The translations under genes were made by a program, and so were the position numbers. Shown one piece after another: positions 19,348 to 28,418 of a stretch of 64,000 nt of DNA (position 1 is the stretch's first letter; every line of letters begins with the position of its first letter). This DNA comes from Cytobacillus luteolus (lineage in GTDB: Bacteria; Bacillota; Bacilli; Bacillales; Bacillaceae_L): the NCBI RefSeq assembly GCF_017873715.1, contig NZ_JAGGKM010000003.1, positions 434,001-498,000 on the forward strand. The letters are read 5' to 3'. The notes under the pieces were generated by a model that was not told the DNA's origin, searched no databases, and saw only the letters and a program-made list of their open reading frames with translations.

Positions 19348-19388
19348 TTCGGCCTTTAGTTTTATGAAGATTGCAGCCACAGAAGAAA

Positions 19389-20030
19389 AGTTGCATAACC
19401 CCAGGATTATGAGTCCTCGAAAGGTGAGATTTTTGGAAATGAGGTCACATATATGGTTTTATGAGCCCTCAAACCACGATTTTGATGAAAGTGAGGTCAC
19501 ATAAACAGTTTTATGAGCCCTCAAACTGCGATTTTTATCAAAGTGAGGTCACATAAACAGTTTTATGAGGCCTCTAAACACGGTTTTCATGAAAGTGAGG
19601 TCACATAAACAGTTTTATGAGCCCTCAAACTGCGATTTTCATGAAAGTGAGGTCACATAAACAGTTTTATGAGCCCTCAAACTGCGATTTTCATGAAAGT
19701 GAGGTCACATAAACAGTTTTATGAGCCCTCAAACTGCGATTTTCATGAAGGTGAGGTCACATAAACAGTTTTATGAACCCTCAAACTGCGGTTTTCATGA
19801 AAGTGAGGTCACATAAACAGTTTTATGAGCCCTCAAACTGCGATTTTCATGAAAGTGAGGTCACATAAACAGTTTTATGAGCCCTCAAACTGCGATTTTC
19901 ATGAAGGTGAGGTCACATAAACAGTTTTATGAACCCTCAAACTGCGGTTTTCATGAAAGTGAGGTCACATAAACATTTTAATGAGCCCTCAAACTGCGGT
20001 TTTTATCAAAGTGAGGTCACATAAACTATA
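19389..20030. repeat. Array B: 12-13 units of a different 52-bp tandem repeat
   Basis: GAGGTCAC starts at 19441, 19493, 19545 and so on to 20013, exactly every 52 bases, with one degenerate in-register unit before it at 19389. Each unit includes an imperfect hairpin with arms GAGGTCACATAAA and TTTATGAGCCCTC around a CAGT loop (11 of 13 pairs), followed by AAACTGCGATTTTCATGAAAGT. The sequence is unrelated to array A. The region 19348-20111 has no gene. A solo, diverged copy occurs near 32542-32571. Confidence 0.95.
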
Positions 20031-20111
20031 TCCGTATCTACTTTTATATAATCAATAGTATGAAAAACCTGCTTTATTAAAAAAATAGATAGTAAAGGAA
20101 GGGGATTAACG

Positions 20112-21338
20112 ATGATCAAATTATTTACCGATAGTGACTTAGATGGAATCGGCTGTGGGTTAGTAGCCAAGCTTGCTTTTGGAGATGAGGTTGATGTGGC
20201 ATATTGCTCGTACCGGAATCTTAATGAAAGAGTGGAACGATTTATTGATGATCAAGAGAATAATGATGCTAAAATTTACATAACCGATCTTGCTGTTAAT
20301 GAGGATGTTGAGAAAAAGCTTGCCAAACGTTTTAAAAACGGGAGTCATGTGCAAATGGTTGATCACCATGTCACAGCCATGCATTTTAACCAATATGAGT
20401 GGGGCTTTGTTCAGCCTGAATATGAGGACGGACGTAAGACGTCTGCAACATCTCTCTACTATGAGTTCCTACTTGAGAAAAATTTAATAAAATCTAGCCC
20501 GGCTCTAGCAGAGTTTATCGAACTTGTTCGCCAATATGATACATGGGAATGGGAAGTAAACGAAAACACGAATGCAAAACGTTTAAATGACTTATTTTTT
20601 ATTATCAGCATGGAACAATTTGAAACCGAAATGCTTGAAAGATTAAAAACTCAGGAGTCTTTCTCGTTAAATGACACTGAGAATATGATATTAGATATCG
20701 AAGAAGAAAAAATTGAAAGGTACATAAATGCGAAGAACAGGCAGCTAGTTCAAACCTTTGTTGGTGACTATTGTGTGGGGATTGTTCATGCGGAAAGATA
20801 CCTATCTGAATTAGGTAATGCACTGGCAAAGCTAAATCCACATATTGATTTAATTACATTAGTAAATGTCGGAACAAAAAAGCTTGGTTTTAGAACAATC
20901 TATGATCATGTAGATGTGTCAGCGTTTGCAAAACAATTTGGTGGAGGGGGCCATCCAAAGGCATCTGGCGCTACTCTTACTAAAGAAACGTTTGAAATGT
21001 TTGTTGTAAACGTGTTTGATCAGCATGCCATTCGAAGAGATGCTCCTAATAATGAGCTAAATGTTAAGGAAAATAAAAAAGGTACGTTCTATGTGAATCG
21101 TAAACGTGAATTTAGTAAAATTCATAAAGTGTCAGAACAACCTTGGGCTGTACTTCACAACAACAATTTACTTGAGGGATCATTTGAGACGTTTGACCAA
21201 GCGGAGCATTATGTAAAAAGGAACTATGGCTCAGGAATTGCATTTGATAATGAAGTTATTTCACTATTAGCGGAATCATTGAAAGTAAGCGAAGAAGATG
21301 TAAGAAAGAGCTATCAAGAATACCTTGAAAAACACTAG
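20112..21338 (+). CDS. DHH family phosphoesterase
   Basis: 408 residues. The N-terminal DHH domain has FTDSDLDGIGCG, DLAVNEDV and VDHHVTA, the three Mn2+-binding motifs; the DHHA1 domain carries FGGGGHPKASG near residue 280. Family members hydrolyse nano-RNA, cyclic dinucleotides or single-stranded DNA. A C-terminal extension of about 90 residues is not part of the minimal NrnA form, so the substrate is open. GGAAGGGG precedes ATG 20112. Confidence 0.85.
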   Translation: MIKLFTDSDLDGIGCGLVAKLAFGDEVDVAYCSYRNLNERVERFIDDQENNDAKIYITDLAVNEDVEKKLAKRFKNGSHVQMVDHHVTAMHFNQYEWGFVQPEYEDGRKTSATSLYYEFLLEKNLIKSSPALAEFIELVRQYDTWEWEVNENTNAKRLNDLFFIISMEQFETEMLERLKTQESFSLNDTENMILDIEEEKIERYINAKNRQLVQTFVGDYCVGIVHAERYLSELGNALAKLNPHIDLITLVNVGTKKLGFRTIYDHVDVSAFAKQFGGGGHPKASGATLTKETFEMFVVNVFDQHAIRRDAPNNELNVKENKKGTFYVNRKREFSKIHKVSEQPWAVLHNNNLLEGSFETFDQAEHYVKRNYGSGIAFDNEVISLLAESLKVSEEDVRKSYQEYLEKH

Positions 21339-21345
21339 TAATGTA

Positions 21346-21386
21346 CAGAAAGAGACCGGCGTTGTATATGCAGCACGGTCTTTCTT
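21346..21386 (+). terminator. Probable terminator after the DHH gene
   Basis: AGAAAGAGACCG pairs with CGGTCTTTCT with one bulge; T-rich end. Loop about 18 nt. Confidence 0.6.
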
Positions 21387-21452
21387 TTGCGAAAAATAAA
21401 GGATTTGAGTACAATTAACAGATGGCAAATGTGATTAAAGGAGTTTTTATAG

Positions 21453-22343
21453 ATGACAGTAACAATACAATCATTAGGATTACCTAACCATATAGTAGAT
21501 TTAATTAAAAACAGAAAAACAGGAACCATATCAAAGGAAGATGAACTGCTAATTGGATCAGGAGGATACACTCCAGCTGAGCCATCTGTTATTTTCGATG
21601 CAATTATTGCACTTTCTCTTGGAAAAAACGTACTTTTAAAAGGTCCAACTGGTGCTGGGAAAACGAAATTGGCTGAAACGTTGTCTAACCTATTTCATCA
21701 GCCGATGCACAGTATAAATTGTTCGGTAGATTTGGATGCTGAAGCCTTATTAGGATTTAAAACGCTTAACCAAACAGAAGGTAAAACGGAAATAGAATTT
21801 ATTCCTGGTCCGGTCATTAATTCAATGACAAGCGGACATCTTCTTTACATCGATGAAATTAATATGGCAAAGCCAGAAACCCTTCCTATTTTAAATGGGG
21901 TATTAGACTATCGAAAAATGATTACAAATCCTTTTACAGGTGAAGTAATTCGGGCGAAAAATAGCTTTGGCGTAATTGCAGCTATTAATGAGGGATATGT
22001 TGGAACGGTTCCGTTAAATGAAGCATTGAAAAATCGTTTTGTTGTCATAGATGTTCCTTATATCCAAGGGGCTGCTTTAAAAAGTGTGCTTGAGGAACAA
22101 ACTCAGCTAAAGGATGAAAAATTAATAAATGCTTTTGTAACCTTATCGTCTGATTTAATCACTCAAGTTCGTAGTGGACAAATTTCAGAAGAAGCGGCAT
22201 CTATCCGTGCATTAATTGATACATGTGATTTAGCTGTTTTTATGCCACCAGTACGTGCAATTCAGCGAGGAATTGTCGACAAACTAGAGGATGATCGAGA
22301 GAAGTCTGCCATTATGAACATAGCCGAGACATTATTCGGGTGA
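21453..22343 (+). CDS. yojN: MoxR/NorQ-like AAA ATPase (YojN-type)
   Basis: 296 residues. Walker [14 protein letters not shown] near residue 65, Walker [14 protein letters not shown] near residue 130, and a sensor region [10 protein letters not shown], the form of CbbQ/NorQ/MoxR ATPases that activate or insert metal cofactors into partner enzymes together with a VWA protein. The VWA partner starts 7 bases after the stop codon, as in the yojN-yojO pair of B. subtilis; the symbol rests on that resemblance. AAAGGAG is 8 bases before ATG 21453. Confidence 0.82.
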   Translation: MTVTIQSLGLPNHIVDLIKNRKTGTISKEDELLIGSGGYTPAEPSVIFDAIIALSLGKNVLLKGPTGAGKTKLAETLSNLFHQPMHSINCSVDLDAEALLGFKTLNQTEGKTEIEFIPGPVINSMTSGHLLYIDEINMAKPETLPILNGVLDYRKMITNPFTGEVIRAKNSFGVIAAINEGYVGTVPLNEALKNRFVVIDVPYIQGAALKSVLEEQTQLKDEKLINAFVTLSSDLITQVRSGQISEEAASIRALIDTCDLAVFMPPVRAIQRGIVDKLEDDREKSAIMNIAETLFG

Positions 22344-22350
22344 GTAACTT

Positions 22351-24267
22351 ATGAAATTTATTCAATTTAACGATAAAAAAATAGACTCGTTTCTCTTTAT
22401 GCAGTTATCTGATTTGGCAGTTACTCTTTCAAAGATAGAGGATTTAGAGGTTGAGTATGCTTTCAAATCCTATTATGATCCTATACAAAACAAGCTTTTT
22501 ATCAGTCATTTTTGGGATAATCGCCCCTACCATGACATGGTAAATGGACTGAAAAGTGATATATATTTACGAAGTATTGGAAGTAAAAATCACTCTGACT
22601 TTTTAGAAATAGATAGATATATATCTAGCATTAAAAACTATAAAATCCAAAGCTTTGCAAAGCAACTATTCATGGTTAGTGAGGATTTACGACTAGAGGA
22701 AATCTGTAAGCGAGAACGGCCAGGAACAAAGCAGACCTTCCAGATTCGAAGAGGAATTTATCGGAAATATTTTAGGGATCAGTTGAATGTTAACATACAA
22801 AAGGCGGTATATACAGATTCCTTATTTAATGCAATCTTCTTATTACTTACTTCAGATTCACCTCTTGAAGAAATTCCGTCTATTAATGAAGACATTGACC
22901 TTGTACTTCCTTTTGTTAGAAATGAAGTGACAAAGTTTTTTGAGGTCAATTCAACAAGAGAGGTAACTAGACTTTGTATAAATCTAATCGAAACTCTTGA
23001 TGAAGTACTAACAGAAGACATGCTCAATATGTATTTTCATTTACCTGAGCTTGAGTATGACTTAGTTGAGTTAGGGATTACTTTTGATGAGTTAAAACGA
23101 AAAGATAAGTTAAAAAACAATGATATTTTGGAGAATGTAAAGGAGGGAGATGAAGATATACATGAAGAAAAACTCCCGACTTGGCATCAAGAATCGGAAA
23201 CAACAACAAAAAGTTTTCTACAATTTGACCTCGAACAGGGAAGCCAAACAGACCTTTTAGGTGAAGGAGTTCGTGAAGGTGATACAGGAGATCAAGCTCT
23301 AGGGATGGTTCAGGGGTCTTCTCAAAAAACCTCTCGGAATGATTACTCAAAAATGGAAGCCCTTGAAGGTAACCGTGAAGCAAAGGATGGTCAATCTTCA
23401 GGGGAGCATGGGAAAGAAAATAAATTTGCTTTTACAGTAAATAAGTACCCTGAAAAGCCGACGATTGAAGAAATGAAGCAATATGACCATCAAAAGGCAA
23501 GTGTTTCTTCTTATCAGAAGAAATTAAAGCAAATGATCCAAAAAACGTTGGAGCACAAAAAGAATCACCCACGTGGTGACCTGCATTTTGGTAGGTTGAG
23601 TAAAAAGTTAATCCGAATGTTAACAGATGATAATCCAAGACTATTTTATAAAAAAGATCAAATATCACCGCAAATCGACGCTGTGTTTTCACTATTAGTA
23701 GACTGTTCTGCATCTATGTATGACAAAATGGAAGAAACAAAACTCGGTATTACCTTATTTCATGAAGCGTTAAAAGGAATATCTGTTCCTCATCAGGTTG
23801 TTGGCTTTTGGGAAGATACCAATGATGCGACTGCAACGAAACAGCCGAATTATTTCTATCATGCCATTGATTTTCAATCGTCCCTAAAAACCTCAAGTGG
23901 CCCGGAAATTATGCAACTTCAACCAGAAGAGGATAATCGTGATGGTTACTCAATAAGAGTTGTTTCTAAAAAATTGCTTCTTAGAAACGAGAAGCAAAAG
24001 TTTTTATTAGTCTTTTCAGATGGTGAACCGGCTGCCTTTGGCTATGAGCAAAATGGAATTGTTGATACCCATGAAGCTGTAGTAGAAGCGAGAAAACGGG
24101 GAATAGAGGTAATCAATATTTTCCTAGCAAACGGTGAGATTGATGAAGGTCAACAAAAAACGATTCAAAATATTTATGGGAAATACAGTATTGTTGTACC
24201 TGATATAAATGAACTTTCTGATGTATTGTTTCCTCTTTTGAAAAAGCTTTTATTGAAGAGTATTTAA
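22351..24267 (+). CDS. yojO: VWA-domain protein (YojO-type), partner of the MoxR ATPase
   Basis: 638 residues. The N-terminal two thirds are helical with a charged, low-complexity middle (about residues 265-370, many Glu, Gln, Ser, Gly). The C-terminal VWA domain has the MIDAS motif DCSASM at about residue 450 and a later Thr/Asp-containing FSDGEPAAFG. With the ATPase upstream it fits the MoxR-VWA chaperone systems such as NorQ-NorD. Operon with the ATPase gene; a terminator follows. Confidence 0.82.
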   Translation: MKFIQFNDKKIDSFLFMQLSDLAVTLSKIEDLEVEYAFKSYYDPIQNKLFISHFWDNRPYHDMVNGLKSDIYLRSIGSKNHSDFLEIDRYISSIKNYKIQSFAKQLFMVSEDLRLEEICKRERPGTKQTFQIRRGIYRKYFRDQLNVNIQKAVYTDSLFNAIFLLLTSDSPLEEIPSINEDIDLVLPFVRNEVTKFFEVNSTREVTRLCINLIETLDEVLTEDMLNMYFHLPELEYDLVELGITFDELKRKDKLKNNDILENVKEGDEDIHEEKLPTWHQESETTTKSFLQFDLEQGSQTDLLGEGVREGDTGDQALGMVQGSSQKTSRNDYSKMEALEGNREAKDGQSSGEHGKENKFAFTVNKYPEKPTIEEMKQYDHQKASVSSYQKKLKQMIQKTLEHKKNHPRGDLHFGRLSKKLIRMLTDDNPRLFYKKDQISPQIDAVFSLLVDCSASMYDKMEETKLGITLFHEALKGISVPHQVVGFWEDTNDATATKQPNYFYHAIDFQSSLKTSSGPEIMQLQPEEDNRDGYSIRVVSKKLLLRNEKQKFLLVFSDGEPAAFGYEQNGIVDTHEAVVEARKRGIEVINIFLANGEIDEGQQKTIQNIYGKYSIVVPDINELSDVLFPLLKKLLLKSI

Positions 24268-24268
24268 G

Positions 24269-24297
24269 ACCTAGACTCTGTTTGTCTAGGTTTTTTT
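24269..24297 (+). terminator. Intrinsic terminator of the yojN-yojO operon
   Basis: ACCTAGAC (24269-24276) with GTCTAGGT (24284-24291), then T7. Confidence 0.9.
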
Positions 24298-24310
24298 CTG
24301 TAATTGACCT

Positions 24311-24364
24311 TTGAAATTTTTGGATATTTCGGTATAATGATAAATATTTAGGAAAACGAAATAT
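24311..24364 (+). promoter_or_regulatory. Sigma-A promoter flanked by an inverted repeat
   Basis: TTGAAA (24311-24316), 16-bp spacer, TATAAT (24333-24338). ATATTTCG (24324-24331) in the spacer and CGAAATAT (24357-24364) downstream form perfect 8-bp arms around the -10 element, so a repressor or hairpin may act here. Confidence 0.6.
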
Positions 24365-24373
24365 TAAAAGAAG

Positions 24374-25600
24374 GTGTGCCTCATCGATTATTCAAAACGA
24401 AATTTAGTCATCATGTGGACAGCAAATTTTTTCATTGCTGGTAGTTTAACTATGATTCTACCATTCTTGTCTCTGTATATTGAAACCTTTGGAGACTTTT
24501 CAAGTGAGTATGTACAGAGATGGTCAGGTCTGGTGTTTGGCGTTACATTTGTTACTGCGTTTATTTTCTCGCCAATTTGGGGCCGAATTGGTGATAAATA
24601 TGGTCGGAAAAAGGTCCTCATCATTTTAGGATTTGGATTATCGCTGTGTGTGTTATTAATGGGATTTGTGTCATCTGTATTTTGGCTTTTAATTCTTCGC
24701 TTATTTATGGGGTTGTTTGCTGGCTTCATATCGATGTCTCAAGCATTGATTTCAACTCAAACTCCCAGGCACATTGCAGGTAAAGTGCTAGGTACATTGC
24801 AGACAGGTAATGTATCAGGAGGTTTATTTGGCCCATTAATTGGTGGTTTGCTGGCAGATTCAGTTGGATTTCAATACACTTTTCTTTTAACTGCGGTTAC
24901 GACAGGTATTGCTGCAACACTTGTTGTCTTCGGAGTGCAAGAAATAAAAAATCCAAAGGAAGCCAAGGAAAAGAAATATTCAGGCAAAGAAGTACTACGC
25001 TATATTTTTACAACTCCGATGTTATTAATGATCATGTTAATCTCATCAATCATTCAAATTGCTAATTTTGCGATTCAGCCTTTACTTGCTTTATATGTAG
25101 GTGGGTTAAATGGAGTGGCTACAAATATTGCATTGTTATCAGGTGTCGCATTTTCAGCTACCGGTCTGGGAAACTTATTTTTCACTAGACAGTGGGGTAA
25201 AATTGGAGACCGGATCGGCTATGAGAAAGTAATGATGCTTTTATTACTATTGTCTGCACTCATTTACTTACCACAAGCGTTTGTAACGAATATATGGCAA
25301 TTAGTTATTTTAAGATTTATTTTAGGAACAGTCATCGGGGGCTTGATACCTTGTAGAACAGCGTATATACGCCAGGTTGCTCCACTTTCAATACAGGGAG
25401 AAGTGTTAGGTTATAACGCGAGTTTTAGGTTCTTTGGAAATGTAATAGGACCAGCAATGGGAGGAATTCTAGCCGGGTTTATGGGAATATCATCTGTGTT
25501 TTTTGTAACAAGTAGCTTGTTTATTGTAGCTGCAGTCTTACTCTATTTTGCAATACAAAGGCAGCCTGTAACTATTAAAGGAAGAGAAGTAGAAGGCTAG
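24374..25600 (+). CDS. MFS multidrug efflux transporter (DHA1 type)
   Basis: 408 residues with twelve membrane helices. Motif A in the loop after helix 2 reads GRIGDKYGRKKVL, the canonical form, and the second half repeats it as GKIGDRIGYEKV, so this is a drug:H+ antiporter type (DHA1, MdtG-like). The start is uncertain. The frame opens at GTG 24374, but this overlaps the AAGGTG ribosome binding site; the sequence actually placed at normal spacing is ATC 24383, and the conserved part begins at KRNLVIMWTANF. A promoter with flanking inverted repeat is upstream. Confidence 0.82.
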   Translation: MCLIDYSKRNLVIMWTANFFIAGSLTMILPFLSLYIETFGDFSSEYVQRWSGLVFGVTFVTAFIFSPIWGRIGDKYGRKKVLIILGFGLSLCVLLMGFVSSVFWLLILRLFMGLFAGFISMSQALISTQTPRHIAGKVLGTLQTGNVSGGLFGPLIGGLLADSVGFQYTFLLTAVTTGIAATLVVFGVQEIKNPKEAKEKKYSGKEVLRYIFTTPMLLMIMLISSIIQIANFAIQPLLALYVGGLNGVATNIALLSGVAFSATGLGNLFFTRQWGKIGDRIGYEKVMMLLLLLSALIYLPQAFVTNIWQLVILRFILGTVIGGLIPCRTAYIRQVAPLSIQGEVLGYNASFRFFGNVIGPAMGGILAGFMGISSVFFVTSSLFIVAAVLLYFAIQRQPVTIKGREVEG

Positions 25601-25624
25601 TCTTATAAGCTTTGAATCTGTGTG

Positions 25625-25665
25625 AAACGAGTAGAACCTATAATGGTTTTACTTGTTTTTTTTAT
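25625..25665 (+). terminator. Intrinsic terminator of the MFS gene
   Basis: AAACGAGTAGAACC with GGTTTTACTTGTTT pairs along 14 positions including G-U pairs; T8 follows. Confidence 0.8.
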
Positions 25666-25740
25666 AAATAGACCTTTAAAAAGGAAAAATATGCTAGAGT
25701 ATAAATATTGAAGGCTTTGGTTATAGAAAGGGTGATTTTT

Positions 25741-25956
25741 TTGAAGCGAAATATCCTAAGAGTAGTATGGATTATTCCAAATGTGTTTTGTTATTTAATT
25801 ACCCTAGGCCTAACAGTATTGGTGTACATTAATTTTGAAGGATTGCAGGAGATAAATAGATTAGTTGTTTATATCGTTTTCATTATTCTATTCTCAATCG
25901 TTTCGGTCCAAGGAAGTTTTCGTATTTTAAAATGGATATCAGAAGGAAAGTTATAA
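25741..25956 (+). CDS. Small two-helix membrane protein, 71 aa
   Basis: TTG at 25741 is preceded by GAAAGGGTGAT at a good distance, so I prefer it to the first in-frame codon at 25708. The product has two hydrophobic helices (about residues 7-28 and 43-60). The function and family are unknown. It begins a run of four small genes on the same strand that end at the terminator near 27021. Confidence 0.65.
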   Translation: MKRNILRVVWIIPNVFCYLITLGLTVLVYINFEGLQEINRLVVYIVFIILFSIVSVQGSFRILKWISEGKL

Positions 25957-25975
25957 TTAGAATTTAGGAGGCGCT

Positions 25976-26104
25976 ATGAAGAGTTTACGTTTATTCATTT
26001 TAGGTAGTCTTATAATAACATTGCTTTCAGGTTGTGCTTTCTTTGAAAGCGACTGCGTCTGTACGGATGAAGTTGAGAACCCGACAGAAGAATCGGAAAG
26101 ATAA
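25976..26104 (+). CDS. Short lipoprotein, 42 aa
   Basis: ATG at 25976 follows TTTAGGAGGCG, a strong ribosome binding site. The peptide has a basic N-terminus, a hydrophobic core and the lipobox LLSGC with Cys20, leaving a mature peptide of 23 residues with CVC and many acids. It looks like a lipidated small peptide. Too short for typical gene finders but with all the expected signals. Confidence 0.7.
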   Translation: MKSLRLFILGSLIITLLSGCAFFESDCVCTDEVENPTEESER

Positions 26105-26173
26105 GCGAACCGTGATGTTATTATTAGGAACTTTTCATAGAATCGGTCGTAAATAAAGTAAGGGGGGATAGTA

Positions 26174-26467
26174 TTGACTCGTAAAGTACGTAATATTATT
26201 AGGTTTCGGACTTTTTCCCTTATTTGTTTGTTCATTTCGTTAGTTCTAAGTTTATTTGGAACAATGTTTAGTTTAGACCTTCTTAGCATCATTTCATTTT
26301 TCCTAATTTCTGTATTTCTAATCATCTCGTTTATACTTTGGCGTTGTCCCTCATGTAAAGTAAGATTACCACTAAGATTTGACAAATATAACGATTTTAA
26401 TTATACGTATGTTTGTCCACATTGTAAGACTAGGTTTTATGATGATGGTACTATGGAAGAGAAATAG
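26174..26467 (+). CDS. Membrane protein with C-terminal zinc ribbon
   Basis: 97 residues starting at TTG 26174 after GGGGGATA. Two membrane helices (about 13-33 and 36-56) are followed by a cytosolic zinc-ribbon-like unit with CPSC and CPHC about 24 residues apart. Function unknown. It overlaps nothing and is 16 bases ahead of the next gene. Confidence 0.7.
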   Translation: MTRKVRNIIRFRTFSLICLFISLVLSLFGTMFSLDLLSIISFFLISVFLIISFILWRCPSCKVRLPLRFDKYNDFNYTYVCPHCKTRFYDDGTMEEK

Positions 26468-26483
26468 TAAGGAGAGGATAAAA

Positions 26484-27011
26484 TTGAAGATTAATAATGA
26501 TATCTGGATACTTACCGATTTACTCCATTTTATTAAAAAGAGAAAGGCCTTTTTTATTATAGGTTTTCTAATCGTAGGAACTTTTTTGATATTCGAGTGG
26601 GATAAATACTCTTCCTTCGAGAAACGTGTTGCTAAATCCTTACATGAGGATACAATCATTGAAAGTATGACAATTCGGATATATGACATGTCTAAAAAAG
26701 ATGACTTTTTTCCAGAGAGAAAAGCCTGGGTAACAATTAAAGATCAGGAAACAATAAACGCAGTATTAGAAGATTTTTCAGGCTTGAAATTGAAAAGAGA
26801 CGAAGATGCACGAAGACAGGTTAGAGAATATGAAATTAAGTTACTCGTTACAAATGAAGTAAAGCCAGATTTATTAGTGACTAAAAATATATATTTAGAA
26901 GTTGATGAACATTATCTCGAGGACTACAAAATACTAGGTGAAACTGAGCATCTGAAAACAATTAAATCTTTGGAGGAAAATGAAGAAATTAAGTGGGAAA
27001 CGAATGAATAG
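26484..27011 (+). CDS. Membrane-anchored protein of unknown function, 175 aa
   Basis: The start is TTG 26484, 6 bases after AAGGAGAGG; the frame is open further upstream but within the previous gene. One membrane helix (about residues 19-37) is followed by an extracytoplasmic region of mixed charged and polar sequence. No family is recognised. It is the last gene before a strong terminator. Confidence 0.7.
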   Translation: MKINNDIWILTDLLHFIKKRKAFFIIGFLIVGTFLIFEWDKYSSFEKRVAKSLHEDTIIESMTIRIYDMSKKDDFFPERKAWVTIKDQETINAVLEDFSGLKLKRDEDARRQVREYEIKLLVTNEVKPDLLVTKNIYLEVDEHYLEDYKILGETEHLKTIKSLEENEEIKWETNE

Positions 27012-27020
27012 AAAGTGAAG

Positions 27021-27052
27021 GTCTGAGAATATTCTCAGGCTTTTTTTTTTAT
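27021..27052 (+). terminator. Intrinsic terminator
   Basis: GTCTGAGAAT / ATTCTCAGGC, 10-bp arms with no extra loop bases beyond the centre, then T10. Confidence 0.88.
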
Positions 27053-27060
27053 TTTTGGGC

Positions 27061-27089
27061 TTGAAACTGACACGCGTGTCGTTTATAAT
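27061..27089 (+). promoter_or_regulatory. Consensus sigma-A promoter of the MFS-TetR operon
   Basis: TTGAAA (27061-27066), exactly 17-bp spacer, TATAAT (27084-27089). The first operator fills the spacer. Confidence 0.85.
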
Positions 27090-27111
27090 AATAAAAAACG
27101 ACATACGTGTC
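27069..27111. promoter_or_regulatory. Two operator palindromes for the co-encoded TetR regulator
   Basis: Operator 1 GACACGCGTGTC (27069-27080) is a perfect 12-bp palindrome in the promoter spacer. Operator 2 GACATACGTGTC (27100-27111) is an imperfect copy downstream of the -10. Flanks ACTGACACG.../...GTGTCAGTT are shared. Centres are 31 bp apart, about three helical turns, so two dimers may bind side by side on one face. The TetR assignment is inferred from proximity. Confidence 0.75.
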
Positions 27112-27137
27112 AGTTAAAACCAGGGGGGAAGATATTT

Positions 27138-28418
27138 ATGACAGTAGATCAACCGTCCCAAAGTCTATGGAAAAACAAAGCATATTTAAGTTTAATTGCT
27201 TCTCAAACGATATCAGCTTTAGGTGATTGGTTAGATATCTTAGCCGTACTAACTTTAGTGGCAGTAAAATGGAATGCTTCACCAATGGCCGTTTCATTTT
27301 TAATGCTTTGTTTCGTAGGACCAATGATCGTATTAGGGCCATTTGCTGGGAGTCTAGCGGATAAATACGATCGAAAAAAGATCATGATAATTTCTGACAT
27401 TGCATGTGCGGTACTAGTTTTGGGAGTGGCCTTTTCTTCAACCTTATGGCAGGTGTATCTTCTAGTCTTCCTAAAAAGCTGTTTTGTAGCACTGTTTATG
27501 CCTGCTAAAAACGGGAAGTTAAAAGAGATTGTTCCAAATGAACAAATACAGCAAGCAATGGGTATTAGTAGCATAATCGACAATAGTGCAAAAATCCTTG
27601 GACCAACTCTTAGCGGGGTTTTGGTAGCATCTGTAGGAATTCAGTGGGCTTTTTACTTAGATGCCATTTCATTTATACTATCAGCAATACTTTTATACGG
27701 GGTACCAAAAACGATTCATTTACTAAAAGAAGAGAATAATGTTCTAAAGACGAAAGAGTCTATGGGAAGCTCGATAAAGGAGGGCTATTTATTTCTTAAA
27801 ACATTCCCATCATTATTACTAAGCTTGTTTCTATTTAGTCTAACGATGTTGGTTCTACAAATGGCCGATACCCAGATAATCGTACTACTAAGAGAGATGT
27901 TTATAGATCCAACACAGGTTACTGGTTTTACGATGGCTGCAAGTGGTCTTGGGATGATTGTGTGCTCGATTGTTATTACAAAGGTAAAATTACCTTCAGT
28001 TATCGTAACAACTTCGATAGGAGGCATGGGGGTTGGTCTAATATTTGCACTCATTTCAGTATTAGCTCCATTTGATGAATCAATTTTGATATGGCTTATT
28101 CCAACTCTTGGTTTTATTGGTGGCTCATCATTTGGATTGGCATCCATACCATTTCAAATCTCTGTTCAAACACAAACACCGGTTACGAAAACAGGGAGAG
28201 TGTTCGGTACAATAGGCAGTTTTACAACTCTTGCTACGATTATAGGAATGACACTGGGTGGTGTTTTGTCACAACTAATTGGTGTTGTCGAGACATATAT
28301 CATTTCAGGATGTAGCTTATTTCTACTAGGTTGTATTACTATAGTATATAAGAAGAAAATTGAAAGTAGGGATCGTCATGTCACCGAAAGTGACGGAGGA
28401 ATACAAAGAGGAACGTAA
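27138..28418 (+). CDS. MFS transporter, probable drug exporter
   Basis: 426 residues, twelve membrane helices. Loop 2-3 motif AGSLADKYDRKKIM is the MFS motif A. It belongs to the group with tightly coupled TetR regulators, usually multidrug exporters. ATG 27138 follows GGGGGGAAG. The 3' end overlaps the regulator gene by 41 bases, so both are made from one transcript that the regulator probably represses. Confidence 0.83.
   Translation: MTVDQPSQSLWKNKAYLSLIASQTISALGDWLDILAVLTLVAVKWNASPMAVSFLMLCFVGPMIVLGPFAGSLADKYDRKKIMIISDIACAVLVLGVAFSSTLWQVYLLVFLKSCFVALFMPAKNGKLKEIVPNEQIQQAMGISSIIDNSAKILGPTLSGVLVASVGIQWAFYLDAISFILSAILLYGVPKTIHLLKEENNVLKTKESMGSSIKEGYLFLKTFPSLLLSLFLFSLTMLVLQMADTQIIVLLREMFIDPTQVTGFTMAASGLGMIVCSIVITKVKLPSVIVTTSIGGMGVGLIFALISVLAPFDESILIWLIPTLGFIGGSSFGLASIPFQISVQTQTPVTKTGRVFGTIGSFTTLATIIGMTLGGVLSQLIGVVETYIISGCSLFLLGCITIVYKKKIESRDRHVTESDGGIQRGT

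Noticed and set aside
10865-20030. CRISPR arrays at the two 52-bp repeat regions
   Set aside because: Units follow each other without unique spacers, substitutions are spread over the whole unit, and there are no cas genes.
26379-26483. N-terminal extension of the protein at 26484
   Set aside because: It overlaps the zinc-ribbon gene in another frame; the ribosome binding site is directly before TTG 26484.
27203-28147. Minus-strand frames of 126 and 120 codons inside the MFS gene
   Set aside because: Shadows created by the hydrophobic codon bias of the transporter.
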